Assembly (NCBI GenBank): GCA_005765155.1
Contig: VCCP01000006.1
Location: forward strand, 136,501 to 200,500
DNA length: 64,000 nt
Origin: Zelopaecilomyces penicillatus
Taxonomy: Eukaryota > Ascomycota > Sordariomycetes > Hypocreales > Pseudodiploosporaceae
Reading direction: 5' to 3'
Shown: positions 1-11,437 of the stretch, piece after piece
How the letters are laid out: every line of letters starts with the position of its first letter
Numbering within the stretch: the first letter of the stretch is position 1
Made by a program: the position numbers and the translations under genes
The notes under the pieces: generated by a model
Seen by the model: only the letters and a program-made list of their open reading frames with translations
The model's database searches: none
Told to the model about the DNA's origin: nothing

Positions 1-1566
1 ATCATCTAAATCGATGTTCGGCAACGCCTGACAGACTATTGGCAATTAACTTGAGAGGTCAAGCTCCATCCTCTTATATGTACCAGCCGACACACAATAA
101 ATCAAGAATAAAAGCCCGACTGTAATTGGGACACCAGCTTGTTGCTCTCAACTTTCAACGCGGTGATTTTCTCTCGCTCGGGTAGCCATACCGGAACGCT
201 TCGCCGAGGATGTGTGCTGTGTGCAGAGAAAATTCGAGGATATGAACGACTGCACCTGTCGCGGTTCAACGAATTTAGGATGCGCCACACTTGCAGTGAA
301 TACCGTTCGAACGACTGCTGCATAACTAACATTGTGGTGGGCTAGTTGGCTGAGAGATGGTTGAAAGGGTTTATCTTAGAGTAACACAAAGGTCATGGTG
401 GGACCATACCAACCCACTAGCAGCAGCCAATGTCCTCGAAAGCAACTCGCTGTTATTGCATGTCGCATTGCCAGACTCTTGTGCAAATGTGACTCTAAGC
501 CGTCGATATGCAGATGAGCCGCTGGCCCAGGGTCCCCGCAAGCCGGAAACATTCGCATATGTCTAGAAACATATCAGAACACGAGAAGAAAGAGAGCGTT
601 CAAAAGACATCATTGCACAAGCAACGAATCAAGAAAAGCTTTCGTCACAAGGGCCACAAATAGTGACCCTAGATACAGATACAGATAGATCTGATAGGGC
701 AACTAACTTATCTACACCGAGGTACAGGTGTGTGGGGGGACAAAACCAAGATGCGCGGGGCAGAAAGCTTGTTTGACTCACGGCCCTGTCTGGACGTTTC
801 CCTAGATAGAGAGAAGTTTTTAGGCTGTGGTTAATTAAGCCAAGCTTTGGTCCTGGGTGCGCGGACCTCCCACACGCAGCCGACGGCGGCCTTGCAGAAT
901 CCCTCAAGAGATGAGGTGGTCCGGGGTAAAACTGTGCCTGTAAATACTGTTTGCGAGATAATCAATTGTATCGCTGTTGGTAATTTATTAGTAAAGAGGT
1001 GTCCACCGGCCCAAGGCAGGATTCACTGCTGCCGATTGCAAGTACCGTTTCTAAACATTGCCGTACATGGCGCACCCGCCTCCCGTGTGGCCGAGCGACT
1101 CCCGGCTTCGGCGTGGCGCAAATCTCTTCCCCGTCAAGTCTTAATAAATCCCTCTCCCCAGAATGTCCCGCGCTTTGCGGCTTCGTCTAGAACGGGTGTT
1201 GGGGCGTTGACGCACGTTTGCCGAACGCCACCAACTTTACGATGCAAGGCAGGGGTGAGTGGTAGGGTTGGGCGGGTTGTTGACCCGTACAAAAATGAGT
1301 TACTGGCACAATACCCATCATTTATAAAGGTCGGTCGCAGAAGGATTGGCGCGGCTTTGTGTCTAGTGAGTGAATATAACTCCTCGAGGGCCAGCTTCAC
1401 CGAACCGCCCCCGCGTTCTAGACCTCTCGCAGTCATTACCTCACCAGCGTCTTACACTGTGCCTGGCGAGCAGCAGACACAAGGCGACATTCCATTGGAG
1501 CAAGGCTCAGCAAGTCGTACATTGCTCATCCAAAAAGGAGCAGAAGAAATTAAAAGTTGATGCAAA
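1..1566. other. Intergenic left edge and permease upstream region
   Basis: No gene can be supported here. The longest open frame (847-1560, plus strand) has no recognisable domain, a low-complexity composition unlike a folded protein, and runs straight up to the permease start. The last few hundred bases are presumably promoter and 5' leader of the permease. Confidence 0.5.
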
Positions 1567-3421
1567 ATGGGCAGTCCGGTAGACATTGAATCCAAGTCGG
1601 CCTCCGGGCCCGGTGCCGGATCGGACCTACACATCGGAGCAGCAACCAACACCAATACCAACGCTACCGACTCTGGTGATATCCTCAAACCTGGTGATGC
1701 GATCCGCGCCAAGTACGGCGAAACAAAACGTGGCCTCTCGCCGCGCCATGTGCAGCTCATGGCCATCGGTGGCTCCATCGGCACTGGCCTTTTCGTCGGC
1801 ATCGGCGGCGTTCTGTCGAAGGCCGGCCCGCTGTCGCTCCTCCTGGGCTACCTGGTCTGGGGAATGCTTTTTGTGTGGCCATGCAACCTGTGCGTGGCCG
1901 AGATGTGTGCCTATCTGCCCATTCGTGGCTCCATCTTCGAGTTGGCCAGTCGCTACGTCGACCCGGCTTTGGGCTTTGCCATGGGCTGGACCTACTTCTA
2001 TGCCGGGACAATGCTTGTGTGTGTAGAATACAGCGCCGTGGCTACCGTGATGCAGTACTGGAACAAAGACATAAATCCTGCAGCTTGGATTGCGCTGGCC
2101 ATGGTTGTGTGCATACTCTTAAATCTCGTTGCAGTTAAGTATGTCATCCTTTTCTCTTGCTACACTCTCTCTTGTTGTCTAACATCTACTCCCCTCTGTG
2201 CAGATGGTACGGAGAAGCAGAGTTCATCATGGCCTCGACCAAGGTTCTTCTTCTCATCGGCCTCGTCCTCCTCACCCTCGTGACCATGTGCGGCGGTAAC
2301 CCGCGCAATGACGCCTACGGTTTCCGATACTGGACTAACGGCAACGCCATGCACGCCTACTATGCCGAAGGCGCTCTCGGCAGATTCCTTGGATGGTGGA
2401 AAGTCATCCTGTTTGCTGGCTTCTCCGTTGCTGGCCCGGATATGATCGCCATTTCAGGCGGTGAGATTGTCAACCCTCGCCGTACCGTGCCACGCGTAGC
2501 CAAGTTGATCTTCTACCGCCTCGTAGGCTTCTATGTTATCGGCGCACTGGCAGTGGGCATCATTTGCAGCTCGAGAGATGAGGGGCTGCTCGGTGCTCTG
2601 GAGAACAAGGAGGCTGGCTCGGCCGCATCCCCATGGGTTATTGGGATTCAGAACTTGGGCATCAGCGGACTGCCGGACTTGATTAACTTTCTCATTCTCT
2701 TGTCTGGGTGGTCCTGCGGCAACGCTTATCTCTATTCTTCGTCCAGAACGCTTTATGGTCTCGCCAGAGGTATGTTATAGCATTGATCAACGCAACAGAA
2801 ATGATTGCCGCTGACGTATTAATAACCTCTATGACAGATGGACAAGCACCCCGGTTCCTGCTCAAATGCACCAAGTCCGGCGTTCCCATCTACTGCGTTG
2901 GGGTAGTTAGTCTCATCACCTGCATCACGTTCCTCGTGTCGTCTCGCTCGGCGGTCGAGGTATTCTACTGGTTCGTCGACCTCACCACCAGTGGCCTCAT
3001 TGCCACTTACAGTTTCATGCTGCTCGTCTTTGTTGGTTGGCATCGGGCACGTGTCGCACAGGGCCTCTCTCCATCCAGCTTGCCTTACGTGGCGCCGCTC
3101 ATGCCGTACGGCGCGTACTTTGCCCTCTTTCTTGGCGCAACGGCACTCATCTTCATCGGCTTTGATGCTTTTTCTCCCTTTAGCGTCCAGGGCTTCATCA
3201 CGAGTTACTTTTGCCTGCCCTACATCGCCGTACTTTTCTTTGGGTGGAAATTTTTCAAAGGCACCACCTTGGTGAAGCCAGAGACGGCAGATCTCTATCG
3301 TGGTAAGGCCGAGGTTGACCAGGAGTGTCGGATTTGGGAAGAAGGTGGGATTGAGGAGAATTGGAAGCGAGCATTGCAGGAAATGCCTCTTTGGAAACGA
3401 TGCTGGGAAAGAATGTGGTAG
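1567..3421 (+). CDS. Amino-acid permease (APC superfamily, fungal AAP type)
   Basis: A plasma-membrane amino-acid/proton symporter of the fungal YAT/AAP type is predicted. Exons 1567-2138, 2204-2769 and 2838-3421 join in frame to 573 residues. Both introns are GT-AG (64 and 68 nt) and the joins restore continuous membrane segments. After a polar N-terminal tail of about 50 residues comes the family's first-helix motif GGSIGTGLFVG, followed by about twelve hydrophobic segments. The motif GPDMIAISGGE near the middle is the conserved family region with substrate- and Na/H-linked residues. The tail is short, charged and Trp-rich (RCWERMW). The neighbours do not suggest a substrate; it lies about 8 kb outside the biosynthetic cluster, so a role in feeding it is speculative. 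Family assignment is firm, specificity unknown. Confidence 0.9.
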
Positions 3422-3634
3422 TCATGGATATTTTCTCATTGAATATCTGTTACACAACCACGCATGATATCTTAGTGGTCGATTTGCATGAAGAATGTTT
3501 ATGATTAGCTTTTGCACGTTTTCCATGTGCTCCACGAAAAGTGATGGGAGAACATAGCGATGACGCAATGGCTGAAATAGAGAATCCGTTCAAAGTTGAA
3601 AGCATGAATCCTTGTGAAATTACATTGGAGAGCT

Positions 3635-5401
3635 TCATACATCCAACACTTCAAATTTGACAAACAAAGTGCACTTAGTCTCTCTCCCCTTCAGATCAGT
3701 CATTCTGATAAAGGACCATCCAGGGCTCGAATAACTTAGCCGCACAGCCGCAATGGCCAACTTAGGGTTTCTTGCCCAACTATCGTCGCTCTTGATGAGC
3801 ATACGGAGGAATACCAGTTCATTATCCTCATACTCCCATTCAAGTTGTTCGTCCCAAACAGGATCAGTGGAAGGGGGGTTGTCTCCTCGGTGCAAAAAGC
3901 CCAGCTTATGGTGCTTGTAAGGCGACGTCTTGCGTTTTGGTGGTTCGCTACTACGATCAAGGGGACTGTGTAGTGTGCAGGTCAAATAAGGCTTGATCTC
4001 ATCATCTCTCTCTTCGTGAAGGGGGATGTCAGTTGCGCCGGCAACGTGAATCCGAAGCTTCTTCATTTGACCCGTGCCTAGCTTCCCATCTCCACCCGCG
4101 CGCAAGGCCGCTGGTTTGAGGATGTAACCATCTGAACCGTTGAATAAGGCGCTGTTGAGTTGATTGCTAGCACCAAAGCTCTGCCAGTTGAGCGCACAGA
4201 TTTGAGCACCGATTCCCCAGTATGCAATAGGTTTGAGATTAGACGAAGAAATGCGGGTACCCTTGGGGAACACACGCATCAGATGATGTGCGTTGTGGCG
4301 AGAAATAAGCTCGCTATTGGCAGGTAGATGTGCCGACAGGCCAGACTCGGAGACGTTGATAAGATGATGATGTGGGCCGTTGATGAGCTCACCAGGATCG
4401 TACCAAGAATTGTCTCTTGGCTTCACGGATTGTGCATAAACGCCGAGTTCAGCCAGATCGGGCACAATAATACTGGATGCCGTGGTCTTTTTTTGGTCCT
4501 TATAAGCTTTGCGGGCATCTTTTTGTTCCTCATCCTCCGATTCATCACTGGAACTGGAGTCGCTGTCTTCTGCCTCATCTGGGAGATGGAATTCGACAAT
4601 GACAGCAATAGTATGACCAAGCTCCTCCAACGTTACATGCTTGCTGACCCCTTCTTGCTCAAGACTACCCTCACGTCTAATTGCCTCACTGAGAAGACGA
4701 TGGCCAAATACTTCTCTCATAATTTGTGCAAGGCGTAGCTGTCCCTGAGGACCACAGTGATTCTCCAGAGATAACAATATGGGAGCCACCGACTGGCCCT
4801 GTTGATCTGCGGCGAGAGCAGCTTCTTCGTCAAACACATCACGAATTGCTTCGCAGACGTTGCGGAAAGATACATGTGAGACGAGCGTATAACCATGTGT
4901 CACTTTGGGTTCGTTTGCATCATCGCTATCATCCCAGGCGTCGATTTCAACACAGCGTGAACCAGTCTTGATGGCTGTGTCATACGCAGTTGCGCACGAC
5001 TTTCCGTAGAGTTGGTGGGCAAGCAAGTAGGTGTTGTGACTAGAGCTAACGAAGTACTCAGGTAGAGGGCGAGATCTGTCAAGGACCGACTTTGGTGCCT
5101 CAAAGCTGTTCTGGCCAAGAAGGGCGCGCAGCGTTGCTGTCGTCTCAGTTGAGTCCACGCCAGCGGCGTCTTCAGACATAATCTTCTCGTGGACTATGAA
5201 CGATCGCAGGGCTTGGCTAACTCTCAACTGGTCTTTTTTCAGCTCCGATCTCTGCGCAATTGGGCCTCCTCCTCCGACGCTGTCGGGCACAATCGCCTCG
5301 CCCTTGTCATCATCATCCTCTCGATTAGATTTGGAGAATGGGTTCAGGTTTGAAAGACGCGAAGTGAGTTCCGACATAGTGATTTGCTGATGGGATGCCA
5401 A
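3635..5401 (-). CDS. Phosphoinositide-specific phospholipase C
   Basis: This enzyme hydrolyses PI(4,5)P2 to IP3 and diacylglycerol in signalling. It is a single exon of 588 residues; Met9 (MSEL) is an alternative start. The X domain lies at about residues 105-260 with SSSHNTYL (catalytic His122, Asn123), CVEIDAWD (metal ligands Glu152, Asp154), second catalytic His169 in THGYTL, and LSLENHC (Glu213). An acidic Ser/Glu/Asp linker (about 277-300) separates it from the Y domain (LMRVFPKG...SDGYILKP), and a C2 domain follows to the C-terminus. No PH domain is present and no clear EF-hand is visible, giving a compact form. The gene is convergent with the permease, about 210 bp apart. Confidence in the function is high. 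Confidence 0.93.
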   Translation of the reverse strand: MASHQQITMSELTSRLSNLNPFSKSNREDDDDKGEAIVPDSVGGGGPIAQRSELKKDQLRVSQALRSFIVHEKIMSEDAAGVDSTETTATLRALLGQNSFEAPKSVLDRSRPLPEYFVSSSHNTYLLAHQLYGKSCATAYDTAIKTGSRCVEIDAWDDSDDANEPKVTHGYTLVSHVSFRNVCEAIRDVFDEEAALAADQQGQSVAPILLSLENHCGPQGQLRLAQIMREVFGHRLLSEAIRREGSLEQEGVSKHVTLEELGHTIAVIVEFHLPDEAEDSDSSSSDESEDEEQKDARKAYKDQKKTTASSIIVPDLAELGVYAQSVKPRDNSWYDPGELINGPHHHLINVSESGLSAHLPANSELISRHNAHHLMRVFPKGTRISSSNLKPIAYWGIGAQICALNWQSFGASNQLNSALFNGSDGYILKPAALRAGGDGKLGTGQMKKLRIHVAGATDIPLHEERDDEIKPYLTCTLHSPLDRSSEPPKRKTSPYKHHKLGFLHRGDNPPSTDPVWDEQLEWEYEDNELVFLRMLIKSDDSWARNPKLAIAAVRLSYSSPGWSFIRMTDLKGRETKCTLFVKFEVLDV

Positions 5402-5710
5402 AGTTGCAAGTGCGTAGGCCTTGTGTGGAAGATGCAGAAGAAGGACAAGTTAACGTCACGGAAAGGGGATATGTTAACAGGGTTGTAGAACTACAACTCT
5501 TGCTAGTTATAATGTTCGCACGCACAGCCCCTCTAGATTCAGCAGGTCGACTTGATTGTAACGTGATAGGGCGAATGCGATGGCCAGGCTTGAAGAGACG
5601 GAGATGGTATTGCGTCATGGGATGGTTTGTTGATTCCTTTGATGGCGGGGTATGCTGTGCAGCTGCCTGCACCGCCACACCCTCCAAGCCTACCATAGTC
5701 TTGATAGCCC

Positions 5711-7026
5711 TCAATAAAAAGGAAACTCACCTGGTCTACCCAAAGTTCTGGCGTAGAGTATCCAGTCCTCTTCAGCTATCAGTGAACTAAGTCCGCCTGC
5801 CCCAAAACTGCAGGTGTAGGGAATTGATAAATCACTCTGTCCGAGTCGGACCCAATAGCCCGACAAATGTGCCCCGTTGCTCAGCGGTCGCCAGTGTCTT
5901 TCAAGCTTGCCGCCAAGATAGGCCTGCTCTATCTGTCCACCCACATCACGAGTACGATCTCTTTGAGGAGCATACAAGGAACTTGGTATCGCGACGGAAC
6001 AGTCTAGAACATGGGCACCCAATTTCCGGACCATATCGTCTACTGGCTTCATTATATAGTTGTCGGCGGTGCTGATACGGTCATCGTAGTTTGTTCTACC
6101 ATCAATAACCGTGGTTGGGTGCAATAAACCTTGTAATGAAACATACAGACGTTGCACGTTAGGGAACATGGATGGCACTGCATCCAAAAAGCGATAGAAT
6201 GATTCCATATCCGATAAAGGGCCTCTGACCGGTAGTTCTTGGATTCTTGGAAAGGGGTCAAACTCCCAGAGAAGTTCCACGGAATCGATGCTTGAAATCC
6301 TTTGGGGCAGCAGGAGCTCGCCCAGTTGCATGAGCATTTCTTTGCTTGCCGTATGAATCGTATTCGTAGAGTATAGCACGTCAATACCTTCAAGATAGCT
6401 AGGGAAACAGTTAGTCATATACGGGAGTTTTGGTGCACGGGAACTCCTTACGCTTGTCGACAGGTGAGCAGCCAACCCATGGCTCCTATAAAGCATTTCA
6501 AAGGGAAACTTCCAGGCCAAAGCTCGCACATGTTACACCCGGTTTGGCCAATCCTACAAAGGTCGTGCGATGGCGGAACAGTGTGCCCAGGTAGAGTAGG
6601 ATTCGGGGGGTTTCGATGGCACACGGAGCTCTGCCACAACCACTGCTTTGGTTGTGACTCATCCAGTCTTGGCTGTGGACCATCTTTGCCTCCATACCAG
6701 TCCATATTCATTTCACAATGAGCAATTTGCAGATCTGTGTCGGCTGTCTCTGACCTGTATGGTGACGGAGGATAGTCGTAGTTGAGGTCCATGTGAACCA
6801 CCCGACCGCCAAATGCCTCAATCAAAATGCTCCGGCGTAGTTCCACGGGTAGCTTCTGGAAAAAGGCGCTCTCGGTCACTGCCCCAGAACTTGAGAACGC
6901 GAGAGCCTCATGGGATGGCGTTGGTGTAAGCTGGTGTGTACGCTCACTTGGGAGTTTTGGGGGAGGTTGATCCTTGCGCCTTCCAGCGCGATACTTTTTG
7001 AACCAGCTCGAAATTGCGTTTGTCAT
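5711..7026 (-). CDS. DUF7730-like protein of unknown function
   Basis: Exons 6452-7026 and 5711-6398 join through a 53-nt intron (GTAAGG...CTAG) to 420 residues in frame. An N-terminal basic, Pro-rich segment leads to FFQKLPVELRRSILIEAFGG, and the splice junction creates LLTCRQAYLEGIDVLYSTN. Both match the F-box-like start and the 'LLTCR..Y.E....LYSTN' core of the large fungal DUF7730 family as I remember it. No function is known for that family. The last codons (GRPGEFPFY) overlap a good donor-like GTGAGT, so the true C-terminus could lie in one more exon. However, the continuation would run antisense into the phospholipase gene, so I keep the simple stop. It is divergent from nothing obvious. 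Confidence 0.65.
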
Positions 7027-8884
7027 AATGATGGAAGGAAGTACGGATGAACTGAGGAAGGCTCGGTCGAAACGAAAACGCGAGAAGATGAGGAAGGAGG
7101 TAGTTCATTTCAAGTCCATAAGTCCATGCTAGATACAGGTGCCATTTGTAGCATCATATTGGCCCCCAATGACTGTATGTCAGCCACATGGCTGCAAGCC
7201 TGCAAGCGGGAAAAAAAGAAAGAGCCACTGAAAGAACATGAGAATAGATCCAATCCATGAGGTAATCAAGATTTACCAGATGATACTAGAGCTGAGTGGT
7301 TTCCGAATTCGTATCCCATGCTTTCCATGCACGAGGCACTCTATTCCAACTTTTTCATGACCAAACCAAACCAAACCAACCTCTTCTAATTTCACAGCAG
7401 GTGGGTTTCTGCAAGTTACAAGGCAAGAAGTTGCGGCCTTGTATTTGCGGCCGAAAGTCCAACGGCGCCCCACATTTGGCGCGACATGAAAAGCGGCATC
7501 TGAAATTTTTGCATTTGATTTCTTCTTCTTCTTTCTTTATTCAAATATTGAACAACGCAAATAACACGTTCAGGTTTCTCCTACTCTGGTACGAGGTGCG
7601 CTTTCGGGCTGCGCCCACGACTACTGGCAACGAGGAGCAATACGGAGAAAAAAGCGCACAATCTTGGGTGCGGTGCTCCCCTGGCCTTCGTGCCACATGG
7701 GGAGGATCGCAATGATTGATCGTACATGCTGATGCAAAGCAACGTAGCGACTACTATAAGACATGCCTTGGCCCTAGCTGGGTAGGAGTGGTAAATTCGT
7801 TCGTAATGTGACGACCACCGCGCTCGAGTAAGAGCGTGTGCTCGTTCTCTCACGGTTGCCGCCTTGAAACATCGTGAACAGCCTCATTGTGGTACATCAC
7901 CGCCGAATACATCGTAGCTGATGTTATGGCTCGTGAGTCGGAACTTGAATCCCCCCAGAACCAATGGGACAGGACTTTGTCTCGGTATCCTCCTGGACCA
8001 TTCATGTGGCATGGATGATAATCCCAAGAGCGCGGTGTCCTGCGACAAACACTTGTTGAATGACCGAACCGTGCCATGCTGCTCCAACTGCCGGGTCGCT
8101 TGTTCAAGCTCAGACGCCGGAGGTGAAGCTCAGACTACCTTATGGTGTTGGCCAACAGCCGTTGGTTGACCAGTTGAGCGATGTGAGACCACTCACCTCA
8201 GAATTCATTTCAACGACTTGTACTATTCGCAAGTGCTGAAGTGCCTATATTTGACTTTGAGCTTCTCGCTGTTCTACAATGGATTTCGATTGAGATTTTG
8301 CAAAAATGCGCACCACTCAACGAAAAGCCGCTTGAACGAATTAGCCAATTTTTTTTGACATCACTATAGGGTGGCGATTTGTACAACCACACCACAAACA
8401 ACGAAAAACTCTATTGACCATATCGCCATCAATTCATTCCCAAGAGGCACTGCTATATACAACCGCTATCAGGGAGACCCTGTGATCAGCTAGACTAAAC
8501 GTCTAGACCAAAATTATAAATCTGACTCAATAAAGGCGGACACGAAACAAGTCGCTGTTCTGCCGTTGTAGTGCAAGTGGGAGACGATGCTCTGTAGGAC
8601 ACCGTCGGGGAAGAAAAAAAAACGTCATCAGCACGAGCTGTCTCCTCCATAGCTCGCAATCATATGGTATGATAAAAGATTTCCAGCTCTTCCATAAATA
8701 TACAATCCTTGAAAAACGAAGATAATGCCTTTTCTTGGTGGTTGACGACGGTCAAAGTTGAATGTTTGGGAAACAACGTCACGAGAAGCCTGGTCCATTG
8801 AGTTAGGGAATGTTGGATAGACTGACTACTAAAATTTTGGAGGAATATACACCACTTACCTTTCTTTTTTTTTCCAATTTCTTT
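7027..8884. other. Intergenic, nothing recognised
   Basis: This 1.9-kb stretch holds only short open frames without domains, codon-like composition or splice-consistent extensions. I see no RNA gene or repeat in it. Confidence 0.5.
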
Positions 8885-9193
8885 TTAGCTGGACGAACTT
8901 GAGACAGCATCGGCAATGGCCTGGATAGACTGAAGAGCTCGCTTTTTCCAGCATGATTGCCCAATTCTGAAGCACCAAGGCTGTGGATTTGCTTCGCGCT
9001 TTACCTGATCTGATGCGACACCAGAAAGGCTTGGTTCGTCATTGTTGATATTTGCTCTTGATTCAACGACTGAATCGACGCCGTACTTGGACTTCCAGCA
9101 AGGCTGGCGCATCTGCCCGCATCCCGGATTCGGCGTAGGAGCGGCCAAGACAGTGATGACCGAGACTGCAATGGTTGCTAGGGACAGCTTCAT
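8885..9193 (-). CDS. ppg1: Alpha-pheromone (peptide mating factor) precursor
   Basis: This encodes a secreted prepropheromone of 102 residues. I start at Met (9193) rather than the longer upstream frame because MKLSLATIAVSVITVLAAP is a clean signal peptide. The mature peptide is WCFRIGQSCW (residues 73-82), matching the hypocrealean/sordariomycete form W-C-x4-G-Q-x-C-W. It is preceded by a Kex2 site KR (65-66) and dipeptides EA-NP-QP that a Ste13-like peptidase could trim, and followed by KKR (83-85). A second copy near the start, PGCGQMRQPCW (23-33), has lost the leading Trp and has no KR before it, so it is probably not released as an active pheromone. The role is attracting the opposite mating type through a Ste2-type receptor. 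A short Ser-rich tail ends the protein. Confidence is high from the motif alone. Confidence 0.85.
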   Translation of the reverse strand: MKLSLATIAVSVITVLAAPTPNPGCGQMRQPCWKSKYGVDSVVESRANINNDEPSLSGVASDQVKREANPQPWCFRIGQSCWKKRALQSIQAIADAVSSSSS

Positions 9194-11437
9194 TTTGGAG
9201 GATATTGAAGTGCGCCGGATCTGGTTCGAACTGAAAGTAAAGGTATGTGAAAGACTTCGAAAGGTGCAAGGTGATTGCTTGGTAGGTTGAATGGTTGGAT
9301 GATGAGATGAAGCCAATGAAGAAGAACAGATGTAATGAGATACGGGAAAGAGCTTGTAAAGTACTCGTTCGAACGATGCTCAAGAAGCCACGCGAAAGCG
9401 TGCCCTATGTTCTCAGAAGATCTGAAATGACCGCGATAGGAATGTGAAGACGTATTTACAGTCTAGAACCTATTGACCTGGTATCTCAATAAAGGCGCTG
9501 GCACTTGGTGACATTACACCACCAGACGCGCACCGAAATCTGGATGAGCCGGCCAGCTGCTGGTCAAGGCAACCAAAGAAGCTTTCACAATTGTCCCTTT
9601 TGTTCAAAGTTTCCGGACTATTGAGAATCTAGGTGAAAAGGACTAGAAAACAAACTTGTGTCTGTTGTTGCGCCCCTCGTCTTTATTGTGACAGCTTTTC
9701 CTTGGCATTCGGCTTCAAAAGTGAGATAGGGCAATGCGGAGGCACGTGGAAACTCTCCTGGAGTTTTGAACTGTGCAATTATGGCCTTGTCTTACATTTC
9801 AGACCAGAAGTTGCATCCTGCGCCTCTTCCGTTGCAAGATGTAACTGTTTCCAGTGATGAGGCTTAAAGTGGACTGCTTGGGAGTGGCAATGGCGGATTC
9901 TAACTGGAGCTAGGAAATCACATAAACCCTGCTGCAGGCATGAAGATTTGTGAGAGATCTATAAACGGTCGCCAATCAGATATCCCAATCACACACAGAG
10001 TTTCACTCCCAGGAACCGAGACATGGCGGGGTGGGTTCTTTGAGTAGAGGGGGTGGGTCCGTTCTATTGAAGCTCTATTGACACCCAAATCGGGTAATCG
10101 CAGGGCGACCTACTCCACACACCCACACAACATACAGCACATGCAAACAGTCCCTGGCAGAAGCGACACAAGGAAAAGAGTATCTCAAAACAGTGCACAT
10201 CTATGTTTGGCTGAAAGTGAGCGAAACATGCAAAGCTGTTGCGTTGTGTTCAGAGCGTGGCCATGCTGCAACACACCCAAACGCCCCCTCCCGCTTCGCA
10301 CGGGGATGAAAAAGAACGTTCCAAGACCGGTTTCCAAATAGACTTGTTCCCGCAAAAGATGGGCTAACGGGCTGGGTTTAAGGGGCGGCGTCAAAGCCTT
10401 ATTGATTTGCCCGAACGGGCTTGGCAGAAAAAGTCCCTACGCATCTGACTGACTCAGTTCTATGCGTCGAATATGGGCAGGTAGCTTGGAGCTGAATCGA
10501 GGAGCAAACGTGCAAGATAGCCAAGGGAGATGAATGGCCCTGAAACATCTCCTAGGCAGGTACGCATGGTGTCAAAGAAATGCGAGAAGAAGCCACGTCG
10601 GCACTTGGGGGGACTACGCGGAAGGACTAGCAGGGCTCTGAAGTTCGTTCCTTCCTTTGGCTGCTAGCAGAGGGTGCCTGCTGGAAAAGATGAGCCGTCG
10701 AAGTGCAACATCATCTTCTACTGCGAAGTTTAAAATTTTGGCAAATTCATGATGTTACAAAACTCGAGGGTTCTTCTAGAATAAAGGTTACAATTGCAAA
10801 ATCAGGCAACAAGTGAGCCCCCTCACCCCGTTCTTCCGGACTCCCACCTCACAACTTGGGGCTTTTAGGCTATTCATTTTCAGTGAAAATATTGTGAACA
10901 AGCTGGGTGAGATGCTATTCTAATAACATGATAGTAGGTGTTATTAGTTGATACTTGCGAATCGAGAAGTGCAATGGTGTCGCACCCCTGAGCTTCGACT
11001 GTCCCACGCAAGGACTATCCTGCCTAGCCCGCAACATTCAACACACTGACAGAGGGGATTTTATTGCTTTGAATATGATGAAGGTTCAGCAGAAATAGAA
11101 AAATGTACTAGTTCGGAACAGAGTCGAAGCTTTTAGACCCATACATGGTTCACAGCTGTGACGATGACGCTGCAATCCTCGCCCAGTATTGTTTGCAATG
11201 CTGAGATAAGCCCTGGCCTATATTCCGTTACTGAATGAACACATAAATCCCAGCGTCGACTGCTTGAATGTGAATATTGTGGATTGCACTTGGAAGCACG
11301 AGCTGGGGAAGATGGACTACGTATCTGACAGCGAGCATGTGGCAGTTTTCAGCCATCTGTGTGCGTACTTAACGCCAGCCTAGATTATGGACAAATCTAT
11401 GAGGTAAATCCTTCTATTATATTGATGGCACCTCAGT
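9194..11437. other. Intergenic between pheromone gene and cluster
   Basis: A 2.2-kb stretch without a supportable gene. The first part is the promoter of the pheromone gene and the last part is the 3' flank of the NRPS. No open frame here has a recognisable domain or convincing splice partners. Confidence 0.5.

Noticed and set aside
847..1560. 237-residue open frame before the permease
   Set aside because: No domain, odd composition, no recognisable start context, and it lies in the permease's upstream region.
4328..4738. 136-residue plus-strand frame
   Set aside because: It is the antisense shadow of the phospholipase C coding sequence.
5325..5714. Possible third exon of the DUF7730-like gene
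   Set aside because: A good GTGAGT donor exists, but the continuing frame runs into the phospholipase gene's start region on the same strand and shows no family similarity.
7296..7715. 139-residue plus-strand frame
   Set aside because: No domain or signal peptide; sequence character is that of intergenic DNA.
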